A stretch of DNA of 64,000 nt. It comes from Pyrinomonadaceae bacterium. GTDB lineage: Bacteria; Acidobacteriota; Blastocatellia; Pyrinomonadales; Pyrinomonadaceae. Both the position numbers and the translations under genes were made by a program. This document shows, piece after piece, positions 32,247 to 41,469 of the stretch (position 1 is its first letter; each line of letters begins with the position of its first letter). Below the pieces are notes generated by a model that was not told the DNA's origin, made no database searches, and was given only the letters and a program-made list of their open reading frames with translations. The DNA lies in assembly GCA_019694395.1 (NCBI GenBank), contig JAIBCC010000017.1, forward strand, positions 1-64,000, read 5' to 3'.

Positions 32247-35171
32247 TTAATTAATACTTTGGCGGAAACTTGTTGACTGTAAATATTGAAAGAAAGGCGT
32301 TCCCGGCGGTAATCTGTTCGGGTTCAGAAAAGTCTCATCAAAACTCCAGTTACGTCTGGGCGGCGCGTAAATTACGGAAGTATCATTTTCCCACTGTGAA
32401 ACTGCCTGAGTAGAGTGGAAAAGCGGGATTACCGAACCTGTATAGTTAAAATATCTGATTTCTCCGCCCATATTCCACGTTTCTAAAAATCTCGGAAAAT
32501 TATTGATCCCCCCATTCTTTCTCAGACCGGTTGAGTCTCTGCCCGGATTGGCACTCATTGCAGTAATGGTATTTCCGGTAATTATGGCAGCCCGAACAGA
32601 GGTGCTTTGTGTAATATCGGTCAAATTAGCATCCGCCTGCCGATAAGCTGTTCCGGCATAACTTCTGGCAAGACTGGTTCCTTCGGGATACATTGCACTT
32701 AAACCGTCATACCAGGTTTTAGAAAGCGGAAAAAAGGCATCACAGACAATTGACATCGGGATTTGCGCCCCTGTATATCCTGTTCCGTTATTCATCGTAG
32801 ATCCGCCTGAGGGCGCAGAACTGATTCCTGTCGTATTTACATTCCCCCAGGTGTAAACCATATTTTCCGAAGCAATCGTAATTCCTTTAGTAGTTGAGAG
32901 TTTGCCCGGAGTAGCAGAAAAACTTAGGGTTTCTGCATCAAAAAGCCGCACCGCTCGGCGAAAATAGTTATTTGGATTGTTCCAGCTTAAAACTGTATTG
33001 GCACGGTCTTGTCTGTTAGTAATGACTGACCAGACAGTTCCCGTGTCAGGAAGTTCGGTCGTATCTTTTTGCAAAGTGCCTTTCTTTGAAGTTCCATCAG
33101 CATTCCAGCCGTAATCAATTACGTCTTCACCTTCGTCCAGGGTGCCGTTCGGACCATAAATATCTTCGTTATCAACTGTTCCGTTGGTGCTCAAATATGA
33201 AGTTCCATCTTCTTTATATTCAGCTTTAACCTTATCGCCGCGACGATCAGAAACATAAACGACAAAACCTTCTTGTTCATCCTTGATATTCGTGCTGACA
33301 GCGTTTGTTCCGGCTAACAGATTCGAGTCATAAATCCCATCCAGCCAACGTGATAAATTCCGCACATTAATTTCAACAATGCTAGTCATCCCGCGCTCGT
33401 AGATATTGGTTTCATCCATTGAATTTTTAACCCAGCCTTCCCGAACGTTGTAAAGATTTATCGGAACGATTTGCTGCTCAGGACGATTCGGAGAGGCTGC
33501 TCGATCAGCATCAATTTCAACTGAAGGCAACCGACTGATAAAACCTAAGGTAGGATCAATATCGCCAATATTAATTGTATTGGTTTCACCATCTGAAAGA
33601 TTCCTGATGCCTTTATAAAGAGAAACCAAATCATAGTTGTTTCCATTGCGGTCACGGCTTCCCTGAATAAAGGCAAAATCCAACGGTCGCTGAAGTTGAA
33701 CAATTGCGTTTGGCTCTCCTTCAGTAATTCCCATGCTAAGAATTGTCTGAGTAACATCCAACTTTGTCCCGTCAGGCTTAACTATTTCAATTAAAATACG
33801 TCCTTGCAGTCCTGCACCGGTAGGGGCAAAATTGGTGCAGTCCGGCGTAGTATCTATCGTAGCTTTGGCACGGCGAACCACAGTTGCATTAACAGTTCCG
33901 CTGCCGCAAGGCAACGGCAAAGTTTGAGTTGCAAAGGTTGTATCAATAAAAACGCCTGAATTATCTATTCGCCACAAGGCTTTTCCTCCGCTCAGTGAAG
34001 ACGGAGCAAAGGTCGAAAGTAAAACACCTTGACCGGCAGGAATTCCGGCAGCATTAGCCGTCCCGCTTCCGGCAGTTTCATCATCTATCAAAATCCGCAC
34101 CTGAGCTTTATTGTGATAACGTGAGGTCGAAACAACCTCGTTATCAGAAGGCAAAGCCCGTTTAATTAGCTCAACCGGAGAATTTCCACCTAATTGCAAT
34201 GGTAATTTTAACTGAGTTGCACCTGTCGAATTGGTTAAAATCTGACCGCCGAAACGTCCGTCTGTTCCATTAGCAGACTTAATTGATTTAGTATCCCATA
34301 GGGTGTAAGGAATTCCGTTTGGTCTTCCGGGGAAAAATCCTCGGTTTCCGGCAACACTCCCGACAAAATTTGGTCCCCCAACCGTTGATCCTCCTCCCTG
34401 AACACTACCTTTATCAATATAGACGTTATGTCCATTGACTTCCATAAAAACATTGGTATTGCCACTGAAAGTATTAGGCAATCCGGTCGGATTTGCTTCT
34501 CTAACTAATTCTCCGCCCATCGTTAAACGACTGAGAAACTTAACATTGCTCAGAGCAAAAATATTCTGATTACTATGGACTCGACCATTAAAGGTCATTT
34601 GCACACCTGGCGAAAAATCAACATCCTCGTTGCTAAAAATCCCAAATTGAAAAATAGGCACGAGATAATTGTTAAAATCCCGTTCCAATTTAACCTGAGT
34701 TCCGGTCCGGTAAGTTCCGGTTGAGCTGATTTTGTAAGGAACGATCGTCGCGTAAAGTCCGGCAAAAGGTCCTTCCGGAATGTTTACGCGCGGATAGACA
34801 TTGCCCGGAAGACCTTGCATAGATTGTAATTCCTGCAATTTTGCAGTATCTTCCGCTAAACTTTGGGTAAAAGAAAATCCTTCTGAGACAAGTTCCGACG
34901 GTTGAATAGCAGCAATCGAATTAAGATCAGCAGTAGTCGGACGCATTTTCTTGCGAAACAAGTTGCTGAAATTATTGGTCAGCTTTTCAATGGAAGCCGC
35001 AGTCGCATAAAAAGTCTGCATCCGCTGCAAATCGCTTCCGGCGATTCTTGTTTCGCTGGATGAAAAAGCTAAAGCAGTTAAAGCAATCACTGACAAAATT
35101 GCCACGATGATTATAACAATTGCTAAAGCTGCTCCTTTTTCTCTGTTTTTCTTTACTACATTCTCTAACAT
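32247..35171 (-). CDS. Very large PilX-like pilus assembly protein
   Basis: A 974-residue protein whose N-terminus ([20 protein letters not shown], then [20 protein letters not shown]) matches the PilX N-terminal domain of type IV pilus minor components. Normal PilX is about 150-200 residues; here some 900 extra residues rich in Asn, Gly, Ser and Thr follow, probably an exposed beta-rich module. The ATG at 35171 is chosen because AAGAGG lies 9 bases upstream. It is the third of four genes in the minor-pilin operon. It could tip the pilus and act in adhesion; this is inference from size and position. Confidence 0.82.
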   Translation of the reverse strand: MLENVVKKNREKGAALAIVIIIVAILSVIALTALAFSSSETRIAGSDLQRMQTFYATAASIEKLTNNFSNLFRKKMRPTTADLNSIAAIQPSELVSEGFSFTQSLAEDTAKLQELQSMQGLPGNVYPRVNIPEGPFAGLYATIVPYKISSTGTYRTGTQVKLERDFNNYLVPIFQFGIFSNEDVDFSPGVQMTFNGRVHSNQNIFALSNVKFLSRLTMGGELVREANPTGLPNTFSGNTNVFMEVNGHNVYIDKGSVQGGGSTVGGPNFVGSVAGNRGFFPGRPNGIPYTLWDTKSIKSANGTDGRFGGQILTNSTGATQLKLPLQLGGNSPVELIKRALPSDNEVVSTSRYHNKAQVRILIDDETAGSGTANAAGIPAGQGVLLSTFAPSSLSGGKALWRIDNSGVFIDTTFATQTLPLPCGSGTVNATVVRRAKATIDTTPDCTNFAPTGAGLQGRILIEIVKPDGTKLDVTQTILSMGITEGEPNAIVQLQRPLDFAFIQGSRDRNGNNYDLVSLYKGIRNLSDGETNTINIGDIDPTLGFISRLPSVEIDADRAASPNRPEQQIVPINLYNVREGWVKNSMDETNIYERGMTSIVEINVRNLSRWLDGIYDSNLLAGTNAVSTNIKDEQEGFVVYVSDRRGDKVKAEYKEDGTSYLSTNGTVDNEDIYGPNGTLDEGEDVIDYGWNADGTSKKGTLQKDTTELPDTGTVWSVITNRQDRANTVLSWNNPNNYFRRAVRLFDAETLSFSATPGKLSTTKGITIASENMVYTWGNVNTTGISSAPSGGSTMNNGTGYTGAQIPMSIVCDAFFPLSKTWYDGLSAMYPEGTSLARSYAGTAYRQADANLTDITQSTSVRAAIITGNTITAMSANPGRDSTGLRKNGGINNFPRFLETWNMGGEIRYFNYTGSVIPLFHSTQAVSQWENDTSVIYAPPRRNWSFDETFLNPNRLPPGTPFFQYLQSTSFRQSIN

Positions 35172-35206
35172 TTTAACCAACCTCTTAACCAACTTTCTTT
35201 TTGGAA

Positions 35207-35809
35207 TTACCCTGTAGTTCTGGATTCATTATTGAGATAACCAACCCCGCTTATCTCACTAACAATACCTCCTGAGGAAAAGAATTTGATATTTATTTCG
35301 ACTTTTTTAATGGTTGGATCGGTCAAAAACGGCGTAATTGTAATTTTCCGCAAATATCCGCTTCTGGACAGAGCCGTATTATCAACGTCATCTGCCGTTC
35401 CTAAAATCCCGTCCGGACCGGCTTCTTTAATGTCGTCATCCGTTCCATTAACTCCATCAATTCCCGGATCCAACCCAACCGGGTTAAATCCAACACTGAA
35501 ACCTTTAAAAGTATTTTTGCAGTCGGTGTTATCAACCTCACCGATATTGGCAATTTGTTTGAATTCAAGTCTTCGGGTATTTCTTAAAGACTCGATTTCT
35601 TCCATCGTTGAGGTTATTAGTAATTTTGCTGTTCCGACATTTCGACTAGTGGTTCCGTATTCCAAGGCATAACTGAGAGCTGCCGCTGTTCCCATCAAGG
35701 CAATCGTTAGAATCAGAATCGCAACTATTACCTCCAATAAAGAAAAGCCTTGCTCGTTATTATTAGAAGGACGTTTTTTTGTTGAGTGGATTTTAGAACT
35801 ATTCAACAT
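35207..35809 (-). CDS. PilV-like minor pilin
   Basis: A 200-residue type IV prepilin. The leader NNNEQGFSLLEVIVAILILT has the Gly-Phe cleavage site and Glu5, and GTAAALSYALEYGTTSRNVG follows as in PilV. The C-terminal part contains an Asp/Gly-rich segment (GVNGTDDDIKEAGPDGILGT) that looks like calcium-binding loops. The ATG at 35809 overlaps the end of the GspH/FimT-like gene by 11 bp, which signals translational coupling. It is second in the minor-pilin operon. Confidence 0.88.
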   Translation of the reverse strand: MLNSSKIHSTKKRPSNNNEQGFSLLEVIVAILILTIALMGTAAALSYALEYGTTSRNVGTAKLLITSTMEEIESLRNTRRLEFKQIANIGEVDNTDCKNTFKGFSVGFNPVGLDPGIDGVNGTDDDIKEAGPDGILGTADDVDNTALSRSGYLRKITITPFLTDPTIKKVEINIKFFSSGGIVSEISGVGYLNNESRTTG

Positions 35810-36392
35810 AGACGTTTCCGTTAGAGCTGTATCGCCAAAGTTTGGTTCTACCTCCCGCACCTAAGATCGAAACCGCAAAAGCCGTATCAGCCGGAGTCTT
35901 AGTATCATAGAAAAACAAAGCCTTATTTTGCGGATTATTGCTTGCATCTACTACTGAGCCATCCGTTTGAAATGTAATATCTACATTGCTGCCTGAAAGC
36001 GAAGTAAGATTTGTTCCGTCCCCTAACGCCGCAGTTGAAACTCCGTCAGGACGACCATAAACTAATTCATTAGTTGTTACTCCATCTCCGGCAAGTTCAA
36101 ATATTTGGTTATTTCCGTCTCCCGGCGAACCAAAGGTTCCACCTGAAAGCAAAAGTCTTTTGCCGGTATTATCGTATCTAACGGTAATTGGTTTTCTCTG
36201 CGAGATTGCCTGCTGTCTGCCCTCACGAAACGCGCTGACAACTTGCCGCTGAACGCCGGCAAAGCGAAAGAGCCGTCGTGATGACATAATCTGTGGTAAA
36301 GCAAGAACAACAATTATGGCAATAACTAACACTACAATCAGCAGTTCTGCCATACTAAAACCTTTTTGTTTTCCTTTTTTCATTGATAACAT
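35799..36392 (-). CDS. GspH/FimT-like pseudopilin
   Basis: A 197-residue prepilin with leader KGKQKGFSMAELLIVVLVIA and a C-terminal GspH-type domain (REGRQQAISQRKPITVRYDN, then ITFQTDGSVVDASN). FimT/FimU-like proteins prime pilus assembly. It is the first gene of the FimT-PilV-PilX-PilW operon. I use the ATG at 36392. A second ATG at 36383 would shorten the leader to a very typical nine residues, and neither has a strong ribosome site. Cleavage would fall before FSMAEL. Confidence 0.87.
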   Translation of the reverse strand: MLSMKKGKQKGFSMAELLIVVLVIAIIVVLALPQIMSSRRLFRFAGVQRQVVSAFREGRQQAISQRKPITVRYDNTGKRLLLSGGTFGSPGDGNNQIFELAGDGVTTNELVYGRPDGVSTAALGDGTNLTSLSGSNVDITFQTDGSVVDASNNPQNKALFFYDTKTPADTAFAVSILGAGGRTKLWRYSSNGNVYVE

Positions 36393-36908
36393 ACTAAATT
36401 TCAAAAAGATTTCACTAAATCAAATTCACTCATTACTTATAAATGTGAATAACATTGTTTTTCCAGAAAAAATATGTTTAATCAATTAGAAATAATGAGA
36501 GTTAAAGTTATTGTAAAAGCAGGAGAGAACTATATCCTACACCGAAGGTTACAAGATATAGATAACTTGAAACTCAAAGACTACAGCTAAAAAAAATAAT
36601 AAATTCCTCTTTCAGGTTTTTATCACAGCCGAAAAGGTCAAAAACGAAAATGATTAATCTATTTTTTGGTTAGATTTTTTTCTGCGGGGGGCACTAAGTA
36701 TTTCTGAATTTAATCAAACTTCTTTAGAAGCAGATATTTAGGAAGCAAACAGCGGCTTCTTAAATCTATTTTAGTTTATCATTTAACTTCTCAAAAGGTC
36801 AAACATTTTTAAAACCGTAAAAACAAAGTATGTAGTGTTAAATAAAAATTCGGCTTTATCTTTCTCTGCTTCGTTAAGGAATAATTTATTAAATACTATT
36901 TAAAGTTG
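36393..36908. other. 516-bp gap upstream of the minor-pilin operon
   Basis: AT-rich, with no convincing reading frame. On the minus strand a TTGACC...TAAACT pair near 36770-36805 could be a promoter, and a second TTGACCTTTT copy lies near 36635. A T-rich stretch precedes the operon. Nothing else is recognisable. Confidence 0.4.
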
Positions 36909-36944
36909 AAAATCCCCTCTGTAAAAAATGATTCTACAAAGGGG
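36909..36944 (-). terminator. Hairpin after the roadblock gene
   Basis: CCCCTTTGTA and TACAGAGGGG pair over 9-10 bp with a 12-base loop (minus strand), 26 bp after the stop at 36970, followed by ATTTTC. This separates the pilM-Q-roadblock unit from the minor-pilin operon. Confidence 0.6.
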
Positions 36945-36969
36945 TAAGATTTTAGGAAACAATGGTTCT

Positions 36970-37335
36970 TCAAATAACCAGTTCTTTTTCCAAAAGAAAT
37001 TCTGCCCGACGCAGTTCATATCGAGCCCGTCCAAAATTACCTCGATCGCTTAAAACAACTGCAACGAAGTAATCATCACCAACAAAACGGAGAATAAAAA
37101 CACCGCTCTCACTGGTCAAAGTAAATTCTTGGATTTTGCCGAATCCCATCTCCTTATTCGTTCGTTTTGCGTTCCGCAATAAGGAGGCATATTCAGCAAT
37201 AGCAACATCTAAATTAGCTTCGGTAGCTTCGGGCTGCCAAACTTTTTCGACAGCAATTCCATCCGTGCCCATTATCAGTGCTCCAAGACAACCTTCGGTT
37301 CGATCAACTATATTCTGCAGAATTTCTCCAAACAT
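36970..37335 (-). CDS. Roadblock/LC7-domain protein (MglB-like)
   Basis: A 121-residue single-domain protein with the roadblock fold: FGEILQNIVDRTEGCLGALI, MGTDGIAVEKVWQPEATEAN, then LDVAIAEYASLLRNAKRTNK and SGVFILRFVGDDYFVAVVLS. Such proteins regulate small Ras-like GTPases (MglA), which control pole-to-pole motility and type IV pili in Myxococcus and Thermus. Here the gene starts 7 bp after the pilQ stop, so it is the last gene of the pilMNOPQ operon. No MglA gene is seen in the window. A role in locating or switching pili is a reasonable inference. Confidence 0.88.
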   Translation of the reverse strand: MFGEILQNIVDRTEGCLGALIMGTDGIAVEKVWQPEATEANLDVAIAEYASLLRNAKRTNKEMGFGKIQEFTLTSESGVFILRFVGDDYFVAVVLSDRGNFGRARYELRRAEFLLEKELVI

Positions 37336-37342
37336 TTTTCAA

Positions 37343-39001
37343 TTATCGCTCTTTTGGTTTAATTGTGCCACTGGCAGGAGCCGAACTTGTTGCAGGTTGT
37401 GTAGCAGTTGGCACAGGTTGGGTGACAGGTTCTTGTTTTTCCGCCGGTAAAGAATTCGATGGCGGGTTGCCAAGTGGAACAGGCTGCAAGATAGTGGTTG
37501 AACGATTTGTTTGTGTCTGTTTTTCCGCTGTCGGGCTGACCTCATTATCCGGTCGGGAAATCCGCGGCGTAATAAAGAACATTACTTCGCTGGTTGAACG
37601 AGCCACAGCTTTACGCTTAAAGAGATTACCAACTACCGGAATTTTTGAGATTCCCGGAACAGTAAATTTATTTTCGCCTTCCGAATCAATTAAAGCACCG
37701 CCGACAACGGTTGTGCCGCCATCTGGAACTTCTACTTTCGTTTTGGTTCTTTGGATATTGATGGCTGGTGTTCCGCCGGCGGCAACAGTCGAACTGATTG
37801 AACTGTTTTCAACTACCACATCCAAAATAACGGATCCTTTATCATTGATTTGCGGAGTGACATCTAATTTCAACGGAACCGAAACATAAGTTGTAGTAAA
37901 CACTACGCCACCGCCGTTAGCTCCGGTTTGAGAAGTAACAACGGGTATTTGTTGTCCGCTCTCAATAGTTGCCTGTTGATTATTCAAAGTTGTTACCCGT
38001 GGTGTCGCAATGGTTTTAGCTTGTCCTTTCTTTTCACCGGCAGTCAAAACGGCATTGATTCGGGCTGTTCCAAAAACACCTGTTGTCAATCCAATGACCG
38101 AGTTGGCAATTTGCGAACTTAAGCTGGAGTTTGCTTGACTGCCTAAAACACCTTGATTAGTCCCTGAACCAATCGGTGCTCCGGTGTTACCTTGGATTCC
38201 TGCTCCTGTGCCAACTCCATTACCCAATGTCAGACCGGAAAGTTGAAAACCAATATCACGACTGAAATCGCGCGAGACAACTACTACTCTCGCTTCAACC
38301 TCGACTTGGAGTTCAGGCTGATCCAAAATTGCGACCAATTGACGAATTGCGTCAATATTTTCGCGGACATCGGTAATGATCAATGAATTGGTTCGTGAAT
38401 CGGTTTCAATCGCACCCCGTCTGGATAAACGGCGTTTAATGATCGGAAGAATTCCGTCGCCTGTATCAGCACTACTGCTCGAACCTGCGGCAGTTCCGGC
38501 TGAAAATGCCGGTCCGCTGGCACCACCCATTGCTTTGGAATAATTCAAACGAATAAACTCCGTATAAAGCGGTGAATTATCAAGCTGGCTGTCTTTGATT
38601 TTCTGTTGTGTTTCAGATTCAGCAGCAACTGTTTTTGCATCGGCAACCCGCAGAATCGGTCCGTTAACCTGAATAGCTAATTCTTGCGAACGTAAAATCG
38701 AATCTAAAGCAATATTCCAGGGAACATCACTGATATTGACCGTAACTGAAACTTTTGGAACTGATTTATCAATTACAAAGTTCACTCCGTATTGTTCGGT
38801 AACATAATTGAGAATGTCCCGAATGTCGGCATTGACCACATTCAAATTGATTGCTTCTCCGACAAATCCGGGTTGACCATAGCGTCTGCCTTGTTCTTGG
38901 TTGCCGGTTTTTTGGGCAAATACCGACAGACCAAGGCAACTGATGATAATACAAGCGATAATGGCTTTTTTGCCGTATTCGCTTAACTGAAGAAAAGTCA
39001 T
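37343..39001 (-). CDS. pilQ: Type IV pilus secretin PilQ
   Basis: A 552-residue outer-membrane secretin through which the pilus exits. After a signal peptide (IIACIIISCLGLSVFAQ) comes a secretin/TonB short N-terminal (STN) domain (INLNVVNADIRDILNYVTEQ, YGVNFVIDKSVPKVSVTVNI), a linker, an N1-type domain (SRTNSLIITDVRENIDAIRQ), and the secretin core with the family signature VPLKLDVTPQIN and VPGISKIPVVGNLFKRK. It is shorter than proteobacterial PilQ because no AMIN domain is seen. The ATG at 39001 has an excellent ribosome site (GGGAGG). It belongs to the pilM-N-O-P-Q operon. Confidence 0.93.
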   Translation of the reverse strand: MTFLQLSEYGKKAIIACIIISCLGLSVFAQKTGNQEQGRRYGQPGFVGEAINLNVVNADIRDILNYVTEQYGVNFVIDKSVPKVSVTVNISDVPWNIALDSILRSQELAIQVNGPILRVADAKTVAAESETQQKIKDSQLDNSPLYTEFIRLNYSKAMGGASGPAFSAGTAAGSSSSADTGDGILPIIKRRLSRRGAIETDSRTNSLIITDVRENIDAIRQLVAILDQPELQVEVEARVVVVSRDFSRDIGFQLSGLTLGNGVGTGAGIQGNTGAPIGSGTNQGVLGSQANSSLSSQIANSVIGLTTGVFGTARINAVLTAGEKKGQAKTIATPRVTTLNNQQATIESGQQIPVVTSQTGANGGGVVFTTTYVSVPLKLDVTPQINDKGSVILDVVVENSSISSTVAAGGTPAINIQRTKTKVEVPDGGTTVVGGALIDSEGENKFTVPGISKIPVVGNLFKRKAVARSTSEVMFFITPRISRPDNEVSPTAEKQTQTNRSTTILQPVPLGNPPSNSLPAEKQEPVTQPVPTATQPATSSAPASGTIKPKER

Positions 39002-39105
39002 TGTTTCCTCCCTTACAGACTTACACTGTTTTGTCATCAGAGTAAGTCTTTGGAATTATTTTGAAATAGAATTGAACGTTTTTAGCCGTTCACAGAATTT
39101 TTTAA

Positions 39106-39927
39106 TTATTGCTCTTTGTTAGCTGCAACCTTGACCGGCTTCTTTGTTTTGGAAGAATCAGTTTTGCCTTTTTTGTCTTTTTTATCTTTGGCTGAATCGG
39201 TTTTTTCGGCAGGTTGTTTGTTCATTTCATCAAGTGGTGAAACTACAACTACCGGAGCTACGGGTTTACCGTCAGGAGTTTGAGGCGGCGGCTGAGTTGC
39301 CTTTGCAGTTTCCGTTTTACCTGATTCACCCGCCGGTGCAGTTCCTTGAATCTCTTCCTGATCGCTGTATTGACGTAACGACTTATTTTCTTCAGAAGAG
39401 ACAAATTTGTTATTACTCAGTTTGGTCACTTTCCGAAAAACAAGCCGGTTTTCCTCAATTGCCACTAATTGACCATCAAAGAATTTCTCACCCGGATAAA
39501 TAGTGTATGAGAGGTTGATCGGAGTAGCCTGCACCATTGCGGCAAAACCGCGTGCGGTGCGGAAAATTCCCATCACACTCATTTCGCTCAAGGTCAAAAC
39601 GCTGGTTACTTTCGGAAGCGGATCGCCTTTTTCAGCTGCAATTCTCCGAAGTTCTTTATAGTAATTGATTCGATCCTGAATCCCCGGAACGGCAACCGGA
39701 GTTACCGGAGGAGGCTCAGCTTTAACTTTAACAGGTTTGCCGTCCGCTCCAACTGTTGTAGTTGTTGGTTTAGTCCCTTGATTCCTATTTGGATTTTGCC
39801 AGGCTGGTTTCTCAAACGGATCTCGGGTTTGGGCAAAAACTTTATCTAAGTTTCCGCTCATTAAGATAAAACCTAGGGCAAATAAAATTAAACTGAAGAA
39901 TTTAATCTGTTTAGAACTTTTAATCAT
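39106..39927 (-). CDS. pilP: PilP-like pilus assembly protein
   Basis: A 273-residue protein with a hydrophobic N-terminal segment (IKFFSLILFALGFILMSGNL). A middle domain (LSEMSVMGIFRTARGFAAMV, then YPGEKFFDGQLVAIEENRLV) fits the PilP beta-sandwich that links the inner-membrane PilMNO complex to the PilQ secretin. Around it are long Pro/Lys-rich and acidic linkers; the C-terminus is very Lys-rich (AKDKKDKKGKTDSSKTKKPV). The assignment rests on the weak fold match plus position between pilO and pilQ. No lipobox cysteine is present at the N-terminus, unlike many PilP lipoproteins. Confidence 0.85.
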   Translation of the reverse strand: MIKSSKQIKFFSLILFALGFILMSGNLDKVFAQTRDPFEKPAWQNPNRNQGTKPTTTTVGADGKPVKVKAEPPPVTPVAVPGIQDRINYYKELRRIAAEKGDPLPKVTSVLTLSEMSVMGIFRTARGFAAMVQATPINLSYTIYPGEKFFDGQLVAIEENRLVFRKVTKLSNNKFVSSEENKSLRQYSDQEEIQGTAPAGESGKTETAKATQPPPQTPDGKPVAPVVVVSPLDEMNKQPAEKTDSAKDKKDKKGKTDSSKTKKPVKVAANKEQ

Positions 39928-39950
39928 GGCTTTTCTTTATTAACCTCCAA

Positions 39951-40655
39951 TTATTTGGCTGCCGGAGCCGGCGGTGTCTGTCCGGCTGGCGGAGTTTGTC
40001 CCGCAGGTGGAGTTTGTCCGGCTGGAGCAGGTTGACCATTCGGAGCAGGTTGACCGTTTGGAGCAGGTGCGCCCGGTTTTTGTTGTGCAGCGATACTTTC
40101 CGAAGCGGCATAATAAGCCGTCAGGAGAAATTGTGCGTGAAGAGTTCTATCACCTGCTTGTTTGTCGAGTTGTTTGAGACTGAAATCGGTAATTGAAACA
40201 ATCCGCTGCAATTTTGCCATTTTGTCAAAGAAATCGCGCAGATTAGCAAAATTACTGTCAACCTCAATTTCGACCGGTTTTGCCATAATGGAATCTTGTT
40301 GGGTATCCTCTCGCGGAGTAAATCGGCTCAAAATCAAACGGCTGCCTTTAGCGGTGTCTTGTAATCCTTGCAAAACATTAGTAATTTCGCGGTCTTCAGG
40401 CAACAGAACTTTTAACTCGTCATATTCCGCTGATTTGCTGGCATAAAGTGACCGAAATTCGTTAATTCTTTGAGTTGCGACCTGAGCAGCCTGGTTTTTA
40501 GCTTGCAATTGACCGATCTGGTCATTTAATCCCTGAATTTCAACTCGTGTCGGGCTGGTTACGAAATACCATACTCCGGCATAAATCAGGGCGGCAATAC
40601 AAACTAAGACTGTTAATTGCCAATACCAAGCGAGTGCTTTTAGCTTGTCCATCAT
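39951..40655 (-). CDS. pilO: Type IV pilus inner-membrane protein PilO
   Basis: A 234-residue protein with one N-terminal membrane helix (WYWQLTVLVCIAALIYAGVW), a coiled coil (LNDQIGQLQAKNQAAQVATQ), and a ferredoxin-like periplasmic domain (YDELKVLLPEDREITNVLQG, then RLILSRFTPREDTQQDSIMA). This is the PilO layout. The last 35 residues are low complexity (QPAPNGQPAPAGQTPPAGQT). PilO pairs with PilN to align the pilus platform across the periplasm. Two adjacent ATGs occur at the start. Confidence 0.92.
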   Translation of the reverse strand: MMDKLKALAWYWQLTVLVCIAALIYAGVWYFVTSPTRVEIQGLNDQIGQLQAKNQAAQVATQRINEFRSLYASKSAEYDELKVLLPEDREITNVLQGLQDTAKGSRLILSRFTPREDTQQDSIMAKPVEIEVDSNFANLRDFFDKMAKLQRIVSITDFSLKQLDKQAGDRTLHAQFLLTAYYAASESIAAQQKPGAPAPNGQPAPNGQPAPAGQTPPAGQTPPAGQTPPAPAAK

Positions 40656-40710
40656 TTTAGTATCCTCTTTTGATCAATACGATAAATTCTTTCTTTGCAA
40701 GTAATTATCT

Positions 40711-41469
40711 TTAATTCTTAGCGACTTGAGGCGCAGGTTGATTGGCTGCAGGCGGTTGATTGGCTGCTGCAGGTTGTGGTGCACCATTTGGAGCAGGCTG
40801 ACCATTTGGCGGATTATTACCTGCCGTAGTTTGATTATTAGCTCCGCCGGATTTAGAAGGAGTATAGGCACATTTAATCGTAAAGTTAACGATTTGCGGC
40901 AGTTGAGCGTTCGGATCATTTGCCACCGGAGTTGCGCCAGGCATATCTTTTCTTTGAGTTTCAATACCTAAATTAGAGAAAAGACCTCCTGAAAACTCAA
41001 GACTGCTACCAAATCTGGTGACGGCTGATTCATCGGGGGAACTGCCTCTAATAGTAAGTTGATCACCTTTTTGGTCAACACTTTCCAGATAGATTCCCGG
41101 TGTCATTCCAATCCGTTCCCGCAATGCTTCTAAAACTGCACTCGGACCGGCTTGTGATGCTCTTAATTTTTTGATAGCTCCAATGCGCGCATCAATATTG
41201 GCAATTTTTTGCTCAAGCTCTTTTTGCTCTTTCATTACGGCTTCAAGCTGTTTGGCAATCTCTTGTTGATTAGCCAATTCCTTTTCGGCTTCAGCTTTTG
41301 CCATAGAGGTGCTGATAATATCCCAGCCTATCAAAGCCACAGTTAAAGCAAAAACGGCAATTGCCATCAAAATGAGTTTTGACATCGGGTTGGAGACTTT
41401 CTTGTCCACCGCAGTAACGGCTCCCGTTTGTCTGTCTGTAACTGAATCTAAAAGGTTTATCTTAATCAT
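40711..41469 (-). CDS. pilN: Type IV pilus inner-membrane protein PilN
   Basis: A 252-residue protein. The N-terminal MIKINLLD is the short cytoplasmic motif that binds PilM. A membrane helix follows (KLILMAIAVFALTVALIGWD), then a coiled coil (EKELANQQEIAKQLEAVMKE), and a periplasmic domain with LREVERIG-type motif ALRERIGMTPGIYLESVDQK. Its end is Pro/Asn/Ala-rich low complexity. Its start overlaps the pilM stop by 4 bp (ATGA), a typical coupling. It works in the PilMNOP alignment complex. Confidence 0.92.
   Translation of the reverse strand: MIKINLLDSVTDRQTGAVTAVDKKVSNPMSKLILMAIAVFALTVALIGWDIISTSMAKAEAEKELANQQEIAKQLEAVMKEQKELEQKIANIDARIGAIKKLRASQAGPSAVLEALRERIGMTPGIYLESVDQKGDQLTIRGSSPDESAVTRFGSSLEFSGGLFSNLGIETQRKDMPGATPVANDPNAQLPQIVNFTIKCAYTPSKSGGANNQTTAGNNPPNGQPAPNGAPQPAAANQPPAANQPAPQVAKN

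Noticed and set aside
37278..37889. 203-codon frame on the plus strand opposite pilQ
   Set aside because: pilQ fills the minus strand with clear secretin motifs; the antisense frame has no recognisable domain or ribosome site.
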